Notes under the pieces: model-generated
What the model saw: only the letters and a program-made list of their open reading frames with translations
Database searches by the model: none
What the model was told of the DNA's origin: nothing
From: Bacteroidota bacterium
GTDB taxonomy: Bacteria; Bacteroidota; Bacteroidia; Chitinophagales; Chitinophagaceae
Direction of reading: 5' to 3'
DNA length: 64,000 nt
Assembly: GCA_016866355.1 (NCBI GenBank)
Contig: VGMN01000004.1
Coordinates: 1-64,000, forward strand
Made by a program: the position numbers and the translations under genes
Shown: positions 9,716-20,509 of the stretch, piece after piece
How the letters are laid out: each line of letters opens with the position of its first letter
Numbering within the stretch: position 1 is the first letter of the stretch

Positions 9716-10918
9716 ATGGCTACTATTGGTATAATAAGAGAGGGTAAAATACCCGCAGATAACCGGGTAGCTTTGACCCCAGCGCAGTGTAAGTGGCTGC
9801 TTAAAAGCTTCCCCTCGCTACGCATACTTGTTCAGCCCTCAGCTAATAGATGCTTTGCCGACAGGGAGTATGAGAGGGCGGGCGCGGAATTGTCTGAAGA
9901 TTTGTCCTTGGCTGATTACCTTTTTGGAATAAAAGAGGTTCCCATTCAAAGCCTGTTGGAAAATAAAACCTATTTATTTTTCTCTCACACCAAGAAGCTT
10001 CAGCCCTATAATCAGCTTTTATTTCGCTCACTGATAGAAAAGCGAACTACTTTGATTGATTATGAATGTTTAGAGCATGATGATGGGCAGCGTATTATTG
10101 GGTTTGGTTTTTTTGCAGGTGTGGTAGGGGCTCATAATGGGTTGTTGGCTTATGGCAAAAGAACCGGATTATTTAATTTAGAAAGAGTATATAAACAAAA
10201 GAATTTTAAGGAGTTAATTCATAATTATTTTGAAATAAAATTGCCTCCAATTAAAATTGCAGTTACGGGCTCCGGCAGAGTGGCGCATGGGATTATGGAG
10301 GTGCTGAACCTCATAGGGGTAAGAGAGGTGGAACCGGATGAGTATTGTTCAAAAGTGTTTAGTTACCCTGTTTATACTCAACTTAAGGGAGGAGATTTGT
10401 TTCGAAACCGCATTACCGGTTCTTATGCCCGTGAGGAATTTCACACCAAGCATCAAGATTATGCTTGTCTTTTTGGCGACTATTTATCTTGTACTGATAT
10501 TTTATTAAATGGTATTTATTGGGAGGAGGGGATGGATCGGCTTTTTGAAGCAGCTGACATAAGGCGTCCTGATTTTAAGATTGTAACAATTGCTGATATT
10601 ACAGATGACGCGTACGGTTCTATTCCAATTAATTTGGGAGATCAAACAATTGAGGACCCTGTGTATGGGGTTGATAAAAGTAGTTTACAAAAAACGGCAC
10701 CTTATCAATCTAATGCAGTTGATATAATTGCAGTGGGAAACCTACCCAATGAATTACCCAGAGATGCAAGCCGTTATTTTGGTGAGCAACTAATTAAATT
10801 TATTTTGGAGGATTTACTCATAAAAGGGGGTTCACCTACTTTGGAACGTGCCACCATTTTGAGGGAGGGTAAATTGACGGAGGCCTTCCAGTACATGCGT
10901 GATTATGCAACTATCTAG
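9716..10918 (+). CDS. NAD(P)-dependent oxidoreductase, saccharopine/alanine dehydrogenase-PNT family
   Basis: MATIGIIREGKIPADNRVALTP N-terminus (Ala-DH/PNT-like), nucleotide-binding region AVTGSGRVAHG. Confidence 0.75.
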   Translation: MATIGIIREGKIPADNRVALTPAQCKWLLKSFPSLRILVQPSANRCFADREYERAGAELSEDLSLADYLFGIKEVPIQSLLENKTYLFFSHTKKLQPYNQLLFRSLIEKRTTLIDYECLEHDDGQRIIGFGFFAGVVGAHNGLLAYGKRTGLFNLERVYKQKNFKELIHNYFEIKLPPIKIAVTGSGRVAHGIMEVLNLIGVREVEPDEYCSKVFSYPVYTQLKGGDLFRNRITGSYAREEFHTKHQDYACLFGDYLSCTDILLNGIYWEEGMDRLFEAADIRRPDFKIVTIADITDDAYGSIPINLGDQTIEDPVYGVDKSSLQKTAPYQSNAVDIIAVGNLPNELPRDASRYFGEQLIKFILEDLLIKGGSPTLERATILREGKLTEAFQYMRDYATI

Positions 10919-10922
10919 GGTA

Positions 10923-11660
10923 TTATAAATGTAGATAATACTCTTTTAGTAGTAAGAATGCATTCAAGCTATAGCCAGCATAGTCTCCTTGGACTATAAG
11001 TTCGGTTTCGTTATTGCTGGATACACCTGGGGAATTATCTCTTTGGCATTTCACTACTATTCTTGAAGTTTTTTTATTGGGAGCAGGCCTAATGTAACAA
11101 CAATCAGTTATAAGAAGATGTAATGAGTCACAATACTTGACTAAATCATTTTTTCTGCTAACCGGTACTATCAAAAAAATAAACCCATTGGTATTTAATA
11201 AGTTGCAGCTTGCCTTCAGTAATTCAGAAAGTGTAAGACTCGAATCGTGAAAGGCTGTATTTTTTTCTTTGGTTGCAGCTAAAAGATCTCTTTCATAAAA
11301 TGGGGGATTACTGATTATGATATCAAATCTGTTTGGACTACTATATTGTTTAATATCAGTATGTAATACCTGGATATTTTTATGCCAAGGCGAATGTTGT
11401 AAATTCTCGTTGGCTTGTTTTGCTGCAGCAGCATCAATCTCAATAGCAGTAATGCTGCAGTTAGCCACTTGTTGTGCTACCATCAGCGATAATAGTCCTG
11501 TACCTGTTCCAATATCAAGAATCTTAGGAGACGGCAACTCAATTTCAATAATTTTTTGCGCCGCCCAAGCTCCAAAAACACAAGCATCAGTGCTCACCTT
11601 CATGGCACATTGATCTTGTGAAATAGAAAATTGTTTACATGTAAAAGTGGCTTTTCCCAT
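10923..11660 (-). CDS. trmN: tRNA1(Val) (adenine37-N6)-methyltransferase family
   Basis: SAM motif DIGTGTGLLSL and amino-methyltransferase motif NPPFYERD. Confidence 0.82.
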   Translation of the reverse strand: MGKATFTCKQFSISQDQCAMKVSTDACVFGAWAAQKIIEIELPSPKILDIGTGTGLLSLMVAQQVANCSITAIEIDAAAAKQANENLQHSPWHKNIQVLHTDIKQYSSPNRFDIIISNPPFYERDLLAATKEKNTAFHDSSLTLSELLKASCNLLNTNGFIFLIVPVSRKNDLVKYCDSLHLLITDCCYIRPAPNKKTSRIVVKCQRDNSPGVSSNNETELIVQGDYAGYSLNAFLLLKEYYLHL

Positions 11661-12703
11661 TACCAGTTTGCTCTTGCAGAAGAGGGGGTAGTATAATTGC
11701 TATACTGATTTTCTACATATTTATAATAGGCTGTAATAGCTATCATGCCAGCATTGTCAGTGCAGTATTCAAAAGAAGGTATATGTGCATTCCACCCTTT
11801 TTGTTCGGCCAATGTTAAAAACTCTTTACGTAACCCGCTATTGGCTGAAACACCCCCTGCTAAGCAAACAGATTGAATTCCTGTCTGGGATACAGCTTTT
11901 TCTAATTTATCCAGCAAAATTGAAATGATACGATCCTGTATGGAAGCGCATATGTCTGATAGATTTTCCGAGATAAAATTTTCTTGTTCAATTTTGTCAA
12001 CCTGCTGTCCTTGTTTGTAGTTCACTGATTTACCAGCCTGTTGCAAGAAGTATACTATCGAAGTTTTTAATCCACTAAAACTAAAGTCTAATCCTTCTAC
12101 GTGGGGCTTTGGAAAATTAAAACGCTTACCGTTGCCATTTTGTGCATGTTGGTCAATCAACGGCCCTCCGGGGTAAGGAAGACCTAATAATTTTGCAGAT
12201 TTGTCAAAAGCTTCCCCAGCAGCGTCGTCAATTGTTTCCCCAATCACTTTCATGCTAAGTGGTGAGTTGCATTGTATGATTTGAGTATGTCCGCCACTTA
12301 CAGTTAGGCATAAAAATGGAAACGCTGGTTTAGGTGTGTCAATTAAATTAGCCAGTACATGTGCTTGCATATGATGCACCGCAATCAGAGGTATATTTTG
12401 TGATAACGCTAGTGATTTGGCAAATTGCCCGCCTACCAATAATGATCCAATGAGCCCAGGACTTTGGGTGTATCCCACGGCGTTAATTTCTGCCATGCAA
12501 ATCCCTGCATTTTTTAATGCTGTATCTACTACTGGAACAATATGTTGCATATGTGCTCGGGATGCTAGCTCTGGCACTACGCCTCCATATTGTTCATGTA
12601 CTTTTTGACCAGCAACAATATTGGATATAATACAGCCATCAATACATACGGCGGCAGCGGTTTCGTCGCAAGAGGATTCTATAGCAAGAATACGAACAGG
12701 CAT
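11660..12703 (-). CDS. tsaD: tRNA N6-adenosine threonylcarbamoyltransferase TsaD
   Basis: ILAIESSCDETAAAV, HHMQAH metal motif, SGGHTQI, GGVSANSGLR. Confidence 0.96.
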   Translation of the reverse strand: MPVRILAIESSCDETAAAVCIDGCIISNIVAGQKVHEQYGGVVPELASRAHMQHIVPVVDTALKNAGICMAEINAVGYTQSPGLIGSLLVGGQFAKSLALSQNIPLIAVHHMQAHVLANLIDTPKPAFPFLCLTVSGGHTQIIQCNSPLSMKVIGETIDDAAGEAFDKSAKLLGLPYPGGPLIDQHAQNGNGKRFNFPKPHVEGLDFSFSGLKTSIVYFLQQAGKSVNYKQGQQVDKIEQENFISENLSDICASIQDRIISILLDKLEKAVSQTGIQSVCLAGGVSANSGLRKEFLTLAEQKGWNAHIPSFEYCTDNAGMIAITAYYKYVENQYSNYTTPSSARANW

Positions 12704-12739
12704 GAGCGCAAAAATAGGGAAGTCCGGTTGCTACCTGCG

Positions 12740-13999
12740 CTATTTACTTCTAATGGCAACTACGGGGTCCATTCGGGCTGCCTGTCGGGCAGGTACAAAT
12801 CCAGCAATGACGCCTACTAATATGCAGATACCAATTGCCAAAAACATATTTGCAGTAGAAATGAAAACAGGAAAATTTAATGCTTTGGTTAATACTTGGG
12901 TAAGTAAGAAAACAAGTGAAAGTCCTATAAAACCGCCAATGATGCAGAGAAAAGAGGACTCCAATAAAAACTCGGTTAATATAATGTGACTTTTTGCACC
13001 TATGGCTTTTTTAAGGCCAATTTGACTTGTTCTTTCACGAACCGTTACAAACATAATATTAGCTACACCGAACATTCCTACAATCAAGGATAAGGTGGCT
13101 ATAGCCCAACCTCCAATATTTACATTGACAAAAATATCTCCAATCACTTTACTGAAATCGTTAATGTCATTCAATGCAAAATTATCCTCCTGTGTGGGGG
13201 AAAGTTTTCGAATTGCACGCATGGTTCCCGCTAATTCGTCTTTAACAGCTTTACTGCTTAAGTTTGGTTTTCCCTGTACCATTATTAGCGGATCTGCTCT
13301 CAGCTCATTCATGATGGAACGTCCAAAGCGGTAGGGGACAAATAGACTATTATCAAATTGCCAACCCTCATCCCCTAACATACTTTTTCCTTGTTTTTTT
13401 ATAACGCCAATTACCAACACTTTTTTACCTCTTACTTCCACATATTTCTCAGCTGCTAATTCGGCTTTCCCAAAAAGTTTTTCAGCCACCTCAAAACCTA
13501 TGAGACCTACATTAGCTGCATTGTCAAATTCACGTTCTAAAAAGGAACGGCCATTAGCAATTTCAATCACTTGAATTTTCTCAAAATCCTGATTGATGCC
13601 ATGTATAGAAACTCCGCTTAATTGTTTACCTGCAAATTCTAGGGGGTCATTAATTTGTATGTGAAAGGCAACATATTGAGCCGCTGGCGTTCTTTCTCGT
13701 ATCTCCTCTGCTTCTACGTATCTGGGAGAAGGTCTTTTCACAAACTTCCACCAGGGATAATCAGGGCCCCCGCCACTATATTCCCATTTGTCAATATAAA
13801 TGGTGTTATTTCCAAGTGATTTGATTTCGTTCTGAATATTTTGTTCTAGACTATTCACCGTAGCTAGCACCCCAATAATGCAAAAAATGCCAATCGTTAT
13901 TCCAAATAGGGAGAGGAAAGTCCTTAACTTATTTTTCCAAAGTTCTTGCACAGCCATTTTAAAGCTGCTTGATATGATTTCTATTGTTCTCCGAAACAT
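12740..13999 (-). CDS. ABC transporter permease, MacB/FtsX-like
   Basis: N-terminal TM then MacB-type periplasmic domain; FtsX motif IGLKKAIGAKSHIILTEFLLES; PARQAARMDPVVAIR C-terminus. Confidence 0.88.
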   Translation of the reverse strand: MFRRTIEIISSSFKMAVQELWKNKLRTFLSLFGITIGIFCIIGVLATVNSLEQNIQNEIKSLGNNTIYIDKWEYSGGGPDYPWWKFVKRPSPRYVEAEEIRERTPAAQYVAFHIQINDPLEFAGKQLSGVSIHGINQDFEKIQVIEIANGRSFLEREFDNAANVGLIGFEVAEKLFGKAELAAEKYVEVRGKKVLVIGVIKKQGKSMLGDEGWQFDNSLFVPYRFGRSIMNELRADPLIMVQGKPNLSSKAVKDELAGTMRAIRKLSPTQEDNFALNDINDFSKVIGDIFVNVNIGGWAIATLSLIVGMFGVANIMFVTVRERTSQIGLKKAIGAKSHIILTEFLLESSFLCIIGGFIGLSLVFLLTQVLTKALNFPVFISTANMFLAIGICILVGVIAGFVPARQAARMDPVVAIRSK

Positions 14000-14086
14000 A
14001 TTGCAAAGGTAGAGTCAAAAAGGCTGGTATTGCCAATAAATTGACAGACGGCGATTAGAAAGGCTGACTTACCTTTGCGCCGCACT

Positions 14087-15673
14087 ATGAAGTACCAGGA
14101 ATCCATATCCCGCAGGCGAACCTTTGCTATTATTTCTCACCCCGATGCGGGAAAGACTACCCTAACAGAGAAGTTTCTACTATTTGGAGGGGCTATTCAG
14201 GTTGCGGGGGCTGTAAAAAGTAATAAGATTAAAAAGCATGCTACCAGTGACTTCATGGAAATTGAAAGACAACGCGGAATTTCGGTAGCTACCTCGGTGA
14301 TGAGTTTTGAGTACAAAGGAACCTTGATCAATCTCTTGGATACACCCGGACACAAGGATTTTGCAGAAGATACCTACCGCACACTCACCGCTGTGGATAG
14401 CGTTATTTTAGTTGTAGATAGTGTTAACGGCGTCGAGGAGCAAACACGTAGGTTAATGGAAGTATGTAGAATGCGAGACACCCCTGTAATTCTCTTTATC
14501 AATAAAATGGATCGGGATGGTAAAAATAGATTTGATTTACTTGAGGAGGTTGAGAAAGAGCTGTCCTTAGAGTTGCATCCAATGACCTGGCCCATAAACA
14601 GCGGAAAGGAGTTCAAAGGGGTGTATAATATTGCAGAAAAAAATTTATTATTATTTCAAGCTGGTACTAAGGGAAATGAGGATACGCTTACAGTAGATAA
14701 TCTTTCTTGTACAATCTTGGACGAACGGTTGGGAGAAAAAGACGCTACAACACTCCGGGAAGATGTTGAATTAATTGATGGGGTTCACGGCCCTTTGTCA
14801 GTTGAGCGTTATTTGGCGGGTAAAGTAGCGCCCGTTTTTTTCGGAAGTGCCATCAATAATTTCGGTGTGCGTGAAATGCTAGACACCTTTATTCGTATAG
14901 CACCAACTCCCCAATCAAGGGCTACCTCAACTAGGAAGGTAGATCCCAATGAGGATAAAATGACGGGGTTCGTTTTTAAAATCCATGCTAACCTAGACCC
15001 TAAACATAGAGACAGGATAGCTTTTATGCGTATTTGTTCGGGCAAGTTTGAGCGAAACAAATATTTTCATCACGTACGTCTCGATAAGGACATACGCTTC
15101 AGCAACCCTTATTCCTTTATGGCGCGTGATAAAAGTATTATTGAGGATGCTTACGCAGGCGATGTTGTGGGTTTATTTGATACTGGAAATTTCAAGATTG
15201 GGGATTCCCTTACTGAGGGGGAGGATTTTTATTTTACAGGCATTCCTTCCTTTTCGCCAGAAATATTCAAGGAAGTGGTTAACAAAGATCCGCTAAAGAC
15301 AAAACAATTAGAAAAAGGCCTCTTGCAATTGACTGAGGAGGGAGTGGCACAATTGTTTACGCAGTTCGGGGGTACAAAAAAGATTATAGGATGTGTAGGA
15401 GAATTACAGTTTGAAGTAATCCAATACAGGTTGCTGCACGAATATGGCGCCTCTGTTATATTCAACCCACTTCCTTTTTACAAGGCTTGCTGGCTTACCG
15501 GGGCTGATGAGAAGAAATTAGAAGATTTTCTTCGTTTTAAGCAAGCTAATGCAGGGGTTGATAAGGATGGAAATCCAGTTTATTTGGCACAGAGTGAATG
15601 GTACTTGAATACGGAGATTTCCAATAATCCAGACATCCAATTTCACTTTACAAGTGAAATACATCGCTCTTAG
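14087..15673 (+). CDS. prfC: Peptide chain release factor 3
   Basis: [23 protein letters not shown]1, DTPGHKDF G3, NKMDRDG G4; ATG 14087 preferred over TTG 14075. Confidence 0.96.
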   Translation: MKYQESISRRRTFAIISHPDAGKTTLTEKFLLFGGAIQVAGAVKSNKIKKHATSDFMEIERQRGISVATSVMSFEYKGTLINLLDTPGHKDFAEDTYRTLTAVDSVILVVDSVNGVEEQTRRLMEVCRMRDTPVILFINKMDRDGKNRFDLLEEVEKELSLELHPMTWPINSGKEFKGVYNIAEKNLLLFQAGTKGNEDTLTVDNLSCTILDERLGEKDATTLREDVELIDGVHGPLSVERYLAGKVAPVFFGSAINNFGVREMLDTFIRIAPTPQSRATSTRKVDPNEDKMTGFVFKIHANLDPKHRDRIAFMRICSGKFERNKYFHHVRLDKDIRFSNPYSFMARDKSIIEDAYAGDVVGLFDTGNFKIGDSLTEGEDFYFTGIPSFSPEIFKEVVNKDPLKTKQLEKGLLQLTEEGVAQLFTQFGGTKKIIGCVGELQFEVIQYRLLHEYGASVIFNPLPFYKACWLTGADEKKLEDFLRFKQANAGVDKDGNPVYLAQSEWYLNTEISNNPDIQFHFTSEIHRS

Positions 15674-17019
15674 TTAGGAATGGAGGCTTGTATACCTGTA
15701 TAATTATGCGGGGTGATCTTTTTTAATTCCTTTTTAACAGCGGTTGAAACAGCAAGTTTGTCAATAAATTGATGCAGCGTTTTTTGATCAATTTTTTGTT
15801 TTCCACGTGTCAATTCTTTTAGTGCCTCATACGGATTAGGGTACTTTTCTCTTCTTAGAATGGTTTGAATTGCTTCCGCAACCACCGCCCAATTGTTATC
15901 TAAGTCGCTATAAATCTTTGCGTCATTAAGGAGCAATTTGTTTAATCCTTTTTCTATGGATCGAAAAGCAATAAGCGTGTGCGCAACAGGCACGCCTATG
16001 TTTCTTAATACAGTAGAGTCAGTAAGGTCACGTTGTAGTCTGGAGATGGGAAGTTTATCAGCTAAGTGGGAGAATAAGGCATTAGCAATACCCAGGTTAC
16101 CTTCGGCATTTTCAAAATCGATAGGGTTTACCTTATGGGGCATAGCAGAAGACCCCACTTCTCCTTTTTTAGTTTTTTGCAAAAAATATTCTAGGGAGAT
16201 ATAGGTCCACATATCTCTGGAAAAATCTATTAAGATAGTGTTGATACGTTTGAGCGTATCTAATTGAGCAGCCAGCTGATCATAATGCTCAATCTGCGTA
16301 GTGTGTTGTTGACGAATTAGCCCAAGGGTATTTAAAAAATCATTTGCAAATCGTATCCAATTGATGGAGGGGAAAGCCACATGATGTGCATTGAAGTTTC
16401 CCGTAGCACCTCCAAATTTTCCTGTAAATGGGATCCCAATTAATTGTTCTATTTGGCTTTGTAGTCGTTCAACAAAAACGGCAATTTCCTTGCCCAGTTT
16501 GGTAGGGGAAGCGGGTTGTCCGTGCGTTCGGGCCAGCATTGGAATTTCACTCCATTTTTTTGCCAAAAGGGATAGTTCTGTTTTTAAATTGAGCAAGTTT
16601 GGAAGATATTCATACTCCATGGCATGCTTCCAGGCAAGGGGGATAGCGGTGTTATTGATATCTTGAGAGGTTAACCCAAAATGAACCCACTCTATGCAAG
16701 AATCAGCGCCCCATTCTTGTAATTTATTTTTAATAAAGTATTCAACAGCTTTTACATCGTGATTGGTAGTTTTTTCGATGTTTTTGATAGCTATCGCATC
16801 CTCTAGGCTGAATTCTTCAACTAATTTTTTTAATTGTTTTCGTGCTGCAGGGGTTAGTGAAAAAAGCTTTTTTTGTTCCAGGGCTAGTAGGTATTCAATT
16901 TCAACACATACACGATATTTATGGAGTCCAAATTCTGAAAAAAATTCATCTAATTGGTGAACTTGGCTGTGGTAGCGGCCATCAATTGCAGCTATGGCGG
17001 TAAGAGTGTTTAGTTCCAT
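15670..17019 (-). CDS. purB: Adenylosuccinate lyase
   Basis: Fumarase/aspartase-superfamily signature [36 protein letters not shown]. Confidence 0.95.
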   Translation of the reverse strand: MELNTLTAIAAIDGRYHSQVHQLDEFFSEFGLHKYRVCVEIEYLLALEQKKLFSLTPAARKQLKKLVEEFSLEDAIAIKNIEKTTNHDVKAVEYFIKNKLQEWGADSCIEWVHFGLTSQDINNTAIPLAWKHAMEYEYLPNLLNLKTELSLLAKKWSEIPMLARTHGQPASPTKLGKEIAVFVERLQSQIEQLIGIPFTGKFGGATGNFNAHHVAFPSINWIRFANDFLNTLGLIRQQHTTQIEHYDQLAAQLDTLKRINTILIDFSRDMWTYISLEYFLQKTKKGEVGSSAMPHKVNPIDFENAEGNLGIANALFSHLADKLPISRLQRDLTDSTVLRNIGVPVAHTLIAFRSIEKGLNKLLLNDAKIYSDLDNNWAVVAEAIQTILRREKYPNPYEALKELTRGKQKIDQKTLHQFIDKLAVSTAVKKELKKITPHNYTGIQASIPN

Positions 17020-17076
17020 ACTGAGGTGGAAGGGCAGCCTTGAAATACTACCTTTGCACTTGCAAAATTAATCGAA

Positions 17077-17859
17077 TTGGATAAGATAAGGGTTGGAATC
17101 GTTAACTATTTAAACACCCGCCCTCTCTTGAAGGGGTTAGCGCAATTGGCTCTTGACGGGGATATACTCTTGACGCAGCATTATCCCGCTCAAATTGCTG
17201 AGGACTTAATACTTGGAAAAATCGATGTTGGTTTAGTGCCTGTAGCGGTAATTCCGCAATTAAAGGAGGGTAGGATTATCGGTTCTCATTGTATTGCAAC
17301 TACTGGTACAGTAGCATCTGTTTGTTTATTTAGTGAGCTACCTATTGAAAAGTTGGAAACTATTTACTTAGATTATCAAAGCCGCACCTCTGTTCGACTA
17401 TTACAAATCCTTTTGCGCGATTTTTGGAAGAAGGAAGTTGCCTTCATTTCACCTACTTCCTCAGCCTATATTGATAAAATAGAAGGGACCAGTGGTGGGT
17501 TAATCATTGGCGATCGGGCACTAAATGCACACAGCAGATTCTCATTTAGGTATGATCTGGGAGAGGCTTGGCAACAACTTACCGGTTTGCCTTTTGTATT
17601 TGCAGTCTGGATTGCTGTTTCTCCGTTGGAGGATAGTTTTGTTTCCAAATTTACGCGGGCAAATGAGTTTGGGATGAACAATAGAGCGGCTATTGCTGCT
17701 GAAAATACTGGCTTGGTAACATATGATCTTTATCAATATTTTACTACTAATATTGACTACCAATTGACCGACCAAAAAAGAAAAGCGCTTGATTATTTTC
17801 TCTCGCTTTGTGCAACACTACCTCCGCTACCACTAATCCCTGAACCCAAAAATGTTTAG
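17077..17859 (+). CDS. mqnA: Chorismate dehydratase MqnA (futalosine menaquinone pathway)
   Basis: IRVGIVNYLNTRPLLKGL, KIDVGLVPVAVIPQL, VSLFSE-like core; TTG start codon. Confidence 0.88.
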   Translation: MDKIRVGIVNYLNTRPLLKGLAQLALDGDILLTQHYPAQIAEDLILGKIDVGLVPVAVIPQLKEGRIIGSHCIATTGTVASVCLFSELPIEKLETIYLDYQSRTSVRLLQILLRDFWKKEVAFISPTSSAYIDKIEGTSGGLIIGDRALNAHSRFSFRYDLGEAWQQLTGLPFVFAVWIAVSPLEDSFVSKFTRANEFGMNNRAAIAAENTGLVTYDLYQYFTTNIDYQLTDQKRKALDYFLSLCATLPPLPLIPEPKNV

Positions 17860-18663
17860 TTGTACTTGGTAAGAGTGCGTTAATTTTTTCTTTCTATAAA
17901 AAGGAGTAGGGTGAAGTGCTGCTGCTTCTCGTAGATAAACTTGGAAGCCAGCGTTTTTCAGGATATCCAATATTTGTATCAGTTTATCTTGATCTGTAAA
18001 TTGTCCATGGTATTCCACAAAAATCCTATTGACTACTCCCAAACTTTCTGCGCAATCAGTTATGACGTCCCATTCGGCGCCCTCAATGTCCAGCTTTAAA
18101 AAATCAACTGGTTGCGATAGGAATTTTTTTAGTTGAAGACAGTTGACTGTAATAGCATCTTTTGAATTTGTGGTAGTCAACCCACTTGCCATGCCCTCAC
18201 CTCCAGAAAATGTAAGTTGGGTGTCTTCTTTCCAAACGGCTGCTGGATGGCAAGTTATATTATCTAGGTTGTAGGAGTTTATGTTTTTTTCCAGTAGCAA
18301 GAAATTTGTAGGATCGGGTTCAAAGGCTATAATCCTTGCGGCTGGATAGCATTGCTTGAGCCAGATAACACTAAGGCCAATATTTGCACCACAATCCAAG
18401 ATCAAAGCATTGGGTGGCAGCAATTGTTTGTAGACTTGATCTACAAATATTTCTTGTAATCCATGTAGTAGTTCCTGCGGAGCATTAAAAAATAGAGGTC
18501 TACCAAATAATTTGATTGATCTGGTTTTCCCAGCAGGTAGGTGTTTGAGGTATTTTTGCTGAAACCAGCCTATAGATAGAGTCGATAAGTTAACAGCCTT
18601 TCGCTGTGATAGCCGATTTAAAATGCCCTTGTATATGTTTTTCAGGAGAGGCTGGAATAACAT
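17833..18663 (-). CDS. FkbM family methyltransferase
   Basis: LILDCGANIGLSVIWLKQCYPAARIIAFEPDP and VDFLKLDIEGAEWDVI. Confidence 0.88.
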   Translation of the reverse strand: MLFQPLLKNIYKGILNRLSQRKAVNLSTLSIGWFQQKYLKHLPAGKTRSIKLFGRPLFFNAPQELLHGLQEIFVDQVYKQLLPPNALILDCGANIGLSVIWLKQCYPAARIIAFEPDPTNFLLLEKNINSYNLDNITCHPAAVWKEDTQLTFSGGEGMASGLTTTNSKDAITVNCLQLKKFLSQPVDFLKLDIEGAEWDVITDCAESLGVVNRIFVEYHGQFTDQDKLIQILDILKNAGFQVYLREAAALHPTPFYRKKKLTHSYQVQLNIFGFRD

Positions 18664-18702
18664 TTTATTAATCTATGCCTTAAAATTACGAATTTAGCTC
18701 TG

Positions 18703-19626
18703 ATGGCCCCATTGATATCTATATGTATTCCTGCTTACGAGCGTCCTGCATTGCTAAAACGTTTGCTAGATAGTATTGCCAAGCAGGTATTCAAGGATTT
18801 TGAAGTTATTATCACAGATGATTCAAGTTCTCGTGGTAATGAAGAGTTGCTTTTTAGTACACCTTATAAGTTTTCTATTCATTATCAAAAGAATTCCCGC
18901 TCGCTGGGTACCCCGGCTAATTGGCTGGAGGGAATTCAACACGCAACTGGCCAATGGATTAAAATCATGCATGATGATGACTGGTTTACTAATCAATATG
19001 CACTTGAAAATTTTGCAGTACAGCTTGATGAAGGGGCTGATGTTCTTTTTTCTGGCTATTATGCTCACGACGAACGGAATGGTCAAGTAAAGAATAAAAC
19101 AATAACACTTGGACGCTATCAGTCTGTCAAGAAAGACCCCTTTAGGTTGTTTGCTAATAATATCATCGGACCTCCTAGTGTTGTACTTTTTAGAAGGAGT
19201 ATGCATGAATTGTATGATACTCGTTTAAAATGGTTAGTGGATTTGGAAGCCTATATCAGAATGATGCGTCGCTATTCTTGTCGATATATACCGCTTCCGT
19301 TAATTACAATGAGTTACAATGATTCGCAGGTTACAAATTTTTGTTTCCGTAATCCAACGGTAGAAATCCCAGAGGCATTATATTTTTATAAAAAGCATGG
19401 GGCTGCTTGTGTCAGCAATATTCAAAGTTATGATGGCTGGTGGCGTTTAATTCGCAATCTGGAGATTAGAGAGGAGGCTCAGCTACGCAACTATGCCGGA
19501 GGTGGGCAAGTTCCCGCTTTTTTAATTTCAATGATACGCTTTCAAAAGAAGTTTCCACTTTCTTTACTGCAAAAGGGGATATTTTCAAAAGTGCTGATGT
19601 TCCTTTCCTATGAATTCAACCGTTAA
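18703..19626 (+). CDS. Glycosyltransferase family 2
   Basis: ISICIPAYERPALLKRLLDSI..VIITDDSS..KIMHDDDW. Confidence 0.88.
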   Translation: MAPLISICIPAYERPALLKRLLDSIAKQVFKDFEVIITDDSSSRGNEELLFSTPYKFSIHYQKNSRSLGTPANWLEGIQHATGQWIKIMHDDDWFTNQYALENFAVQLDEGADVLFSGYYAHDERNGQVKNKTITLGRYQSVKKDPFRLFANNIIGPPSVVLFRRSMHELYDTRLKWLVDLEAYIRMMRRYSCRYIPLPLITMSYNDSQVTNFCFRNPTVEIPEALYFYKKHGAACVSNIQSYDGWWRLIRNLEIREEAQLRNYAGGGQVPAFLISMIRFQKKFPLSLLQKGIFSKVLMFLSYEFNR

Positions 19627-20509
19627 TATGGTTTCTGTAATCATTATCAATTATAATACTTTCCAGCTGACGGTTGATTGTATTCAATCGGTACTCCTCC
19701 ACACAAAAAAAGTACCCGTTGAGATAATCTTGGTTGATAATGCCTCTGTTGAAAAGGATCCTCGTATGTTTTTGGATCTATTTCCCTCAATAAAACTGAT
19801 ATGTAGCGAAAAAAATCTTGGGTTTGCAGGTGGGAATAATGTAGGACTGCAAGCTGCTAAAGGGGACTTTGTTTTGTTATTGAATAGTGATACGTATCTT
19901 TTGGAGGATAGTATAAGTTTATCTGTAGCTGCCATGCAGCAGCAATCCCAAATTGGGGTTTTGGGATGTAGACAGGTATTTCCAGATGGGGCACTTCAGT
20001 TTTCTGCAAGACGTTTCCGCTCTATCACTTGGGAAATTTTTGATTTATTTCGGTTTTTGCTTTTTTTACTGCCTCCTGCTACCCGAGGTATAAAAATGTT
20101 AGGGCAGTATTTCAAACATGATCAATCTACAGAAGTTGATTGGGTGAATGGAGCTTTTTTTATGATCAGGCGTTCGGCATTAGCGCAGCTTCCTGGTCAT
20201 AAGTTGGACGAACGTTTTTTTATGTATGGTGAAGATGTGCTTTGGTGTGAACAATTCAAGGAGCTTAGATTTTCTATTTATTTTTTGGCATCTACTACCA
20301 TCGTACACATTGCTAGCGCTAGCACGGCTCTTCAAAAACAGCTCCAATTACGCCGTGTAATGATGCAAAATGAATTACATATTATGCGCAGAAGAAAAGG
20401 GAGTGGGCTCTATTTTTATACTTTTGCTTTCCTCTTCTTAGCTAAAGAATATTTGCGACTTTTTATAAAGTGGATAGTATTTAAAACAAGCGGAAAGTTA
20501 ATTCGGTAA
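19610..20509 (+). CDS. Glycosyltransferase family 2 (rhamnosyltransferase-like)
   Basis: VSVIIINYNTFQLTVDCIQSVL..EIILVDNAS..NLGFAGGNNVGLQAAKGDFVLLLNSD. Confidence 0.9.
   Translation: MNSTVNMVSVIIINYNTFQLTVDCIQSVLLHTKKVPVEIILVDNASVEKDPRMFLDLFPSIKLICSEKNLGFAGGNNVGLQAAKGDFVLLLNSDTYLLEDSISLSVAAMQQQSQIGVLGCRQVFPDGALQFSARRFRSITWEIFDLFRFLLFLLPPATRGIKMLGQYFKHDQSTEVDWVNGAFFMIRRSALAQLPGHKLDERFFMYGEDVLWCEQFKELRFSIYFLASTTIVHIASASTALQKQLQLRRVMMQNELHIMRRRKGSGLYFYTFAFLFLAKEYLRLFIKWIVFKTSGKLIR

Noticed and set aside
9661-9825. N-terminal extension of HscB in the ORF track
   Set aside because: Overlaps the start of the opposite-strand dehydrogenase; HscB homology begins at MNYFELFEIP (9660)
12740-13999. MacB-like permease as part of a dedicated efflux or defence system
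   Set aside because: No adjacent ATPase or membrane-fusion protein; a lone permease cannot support a system call
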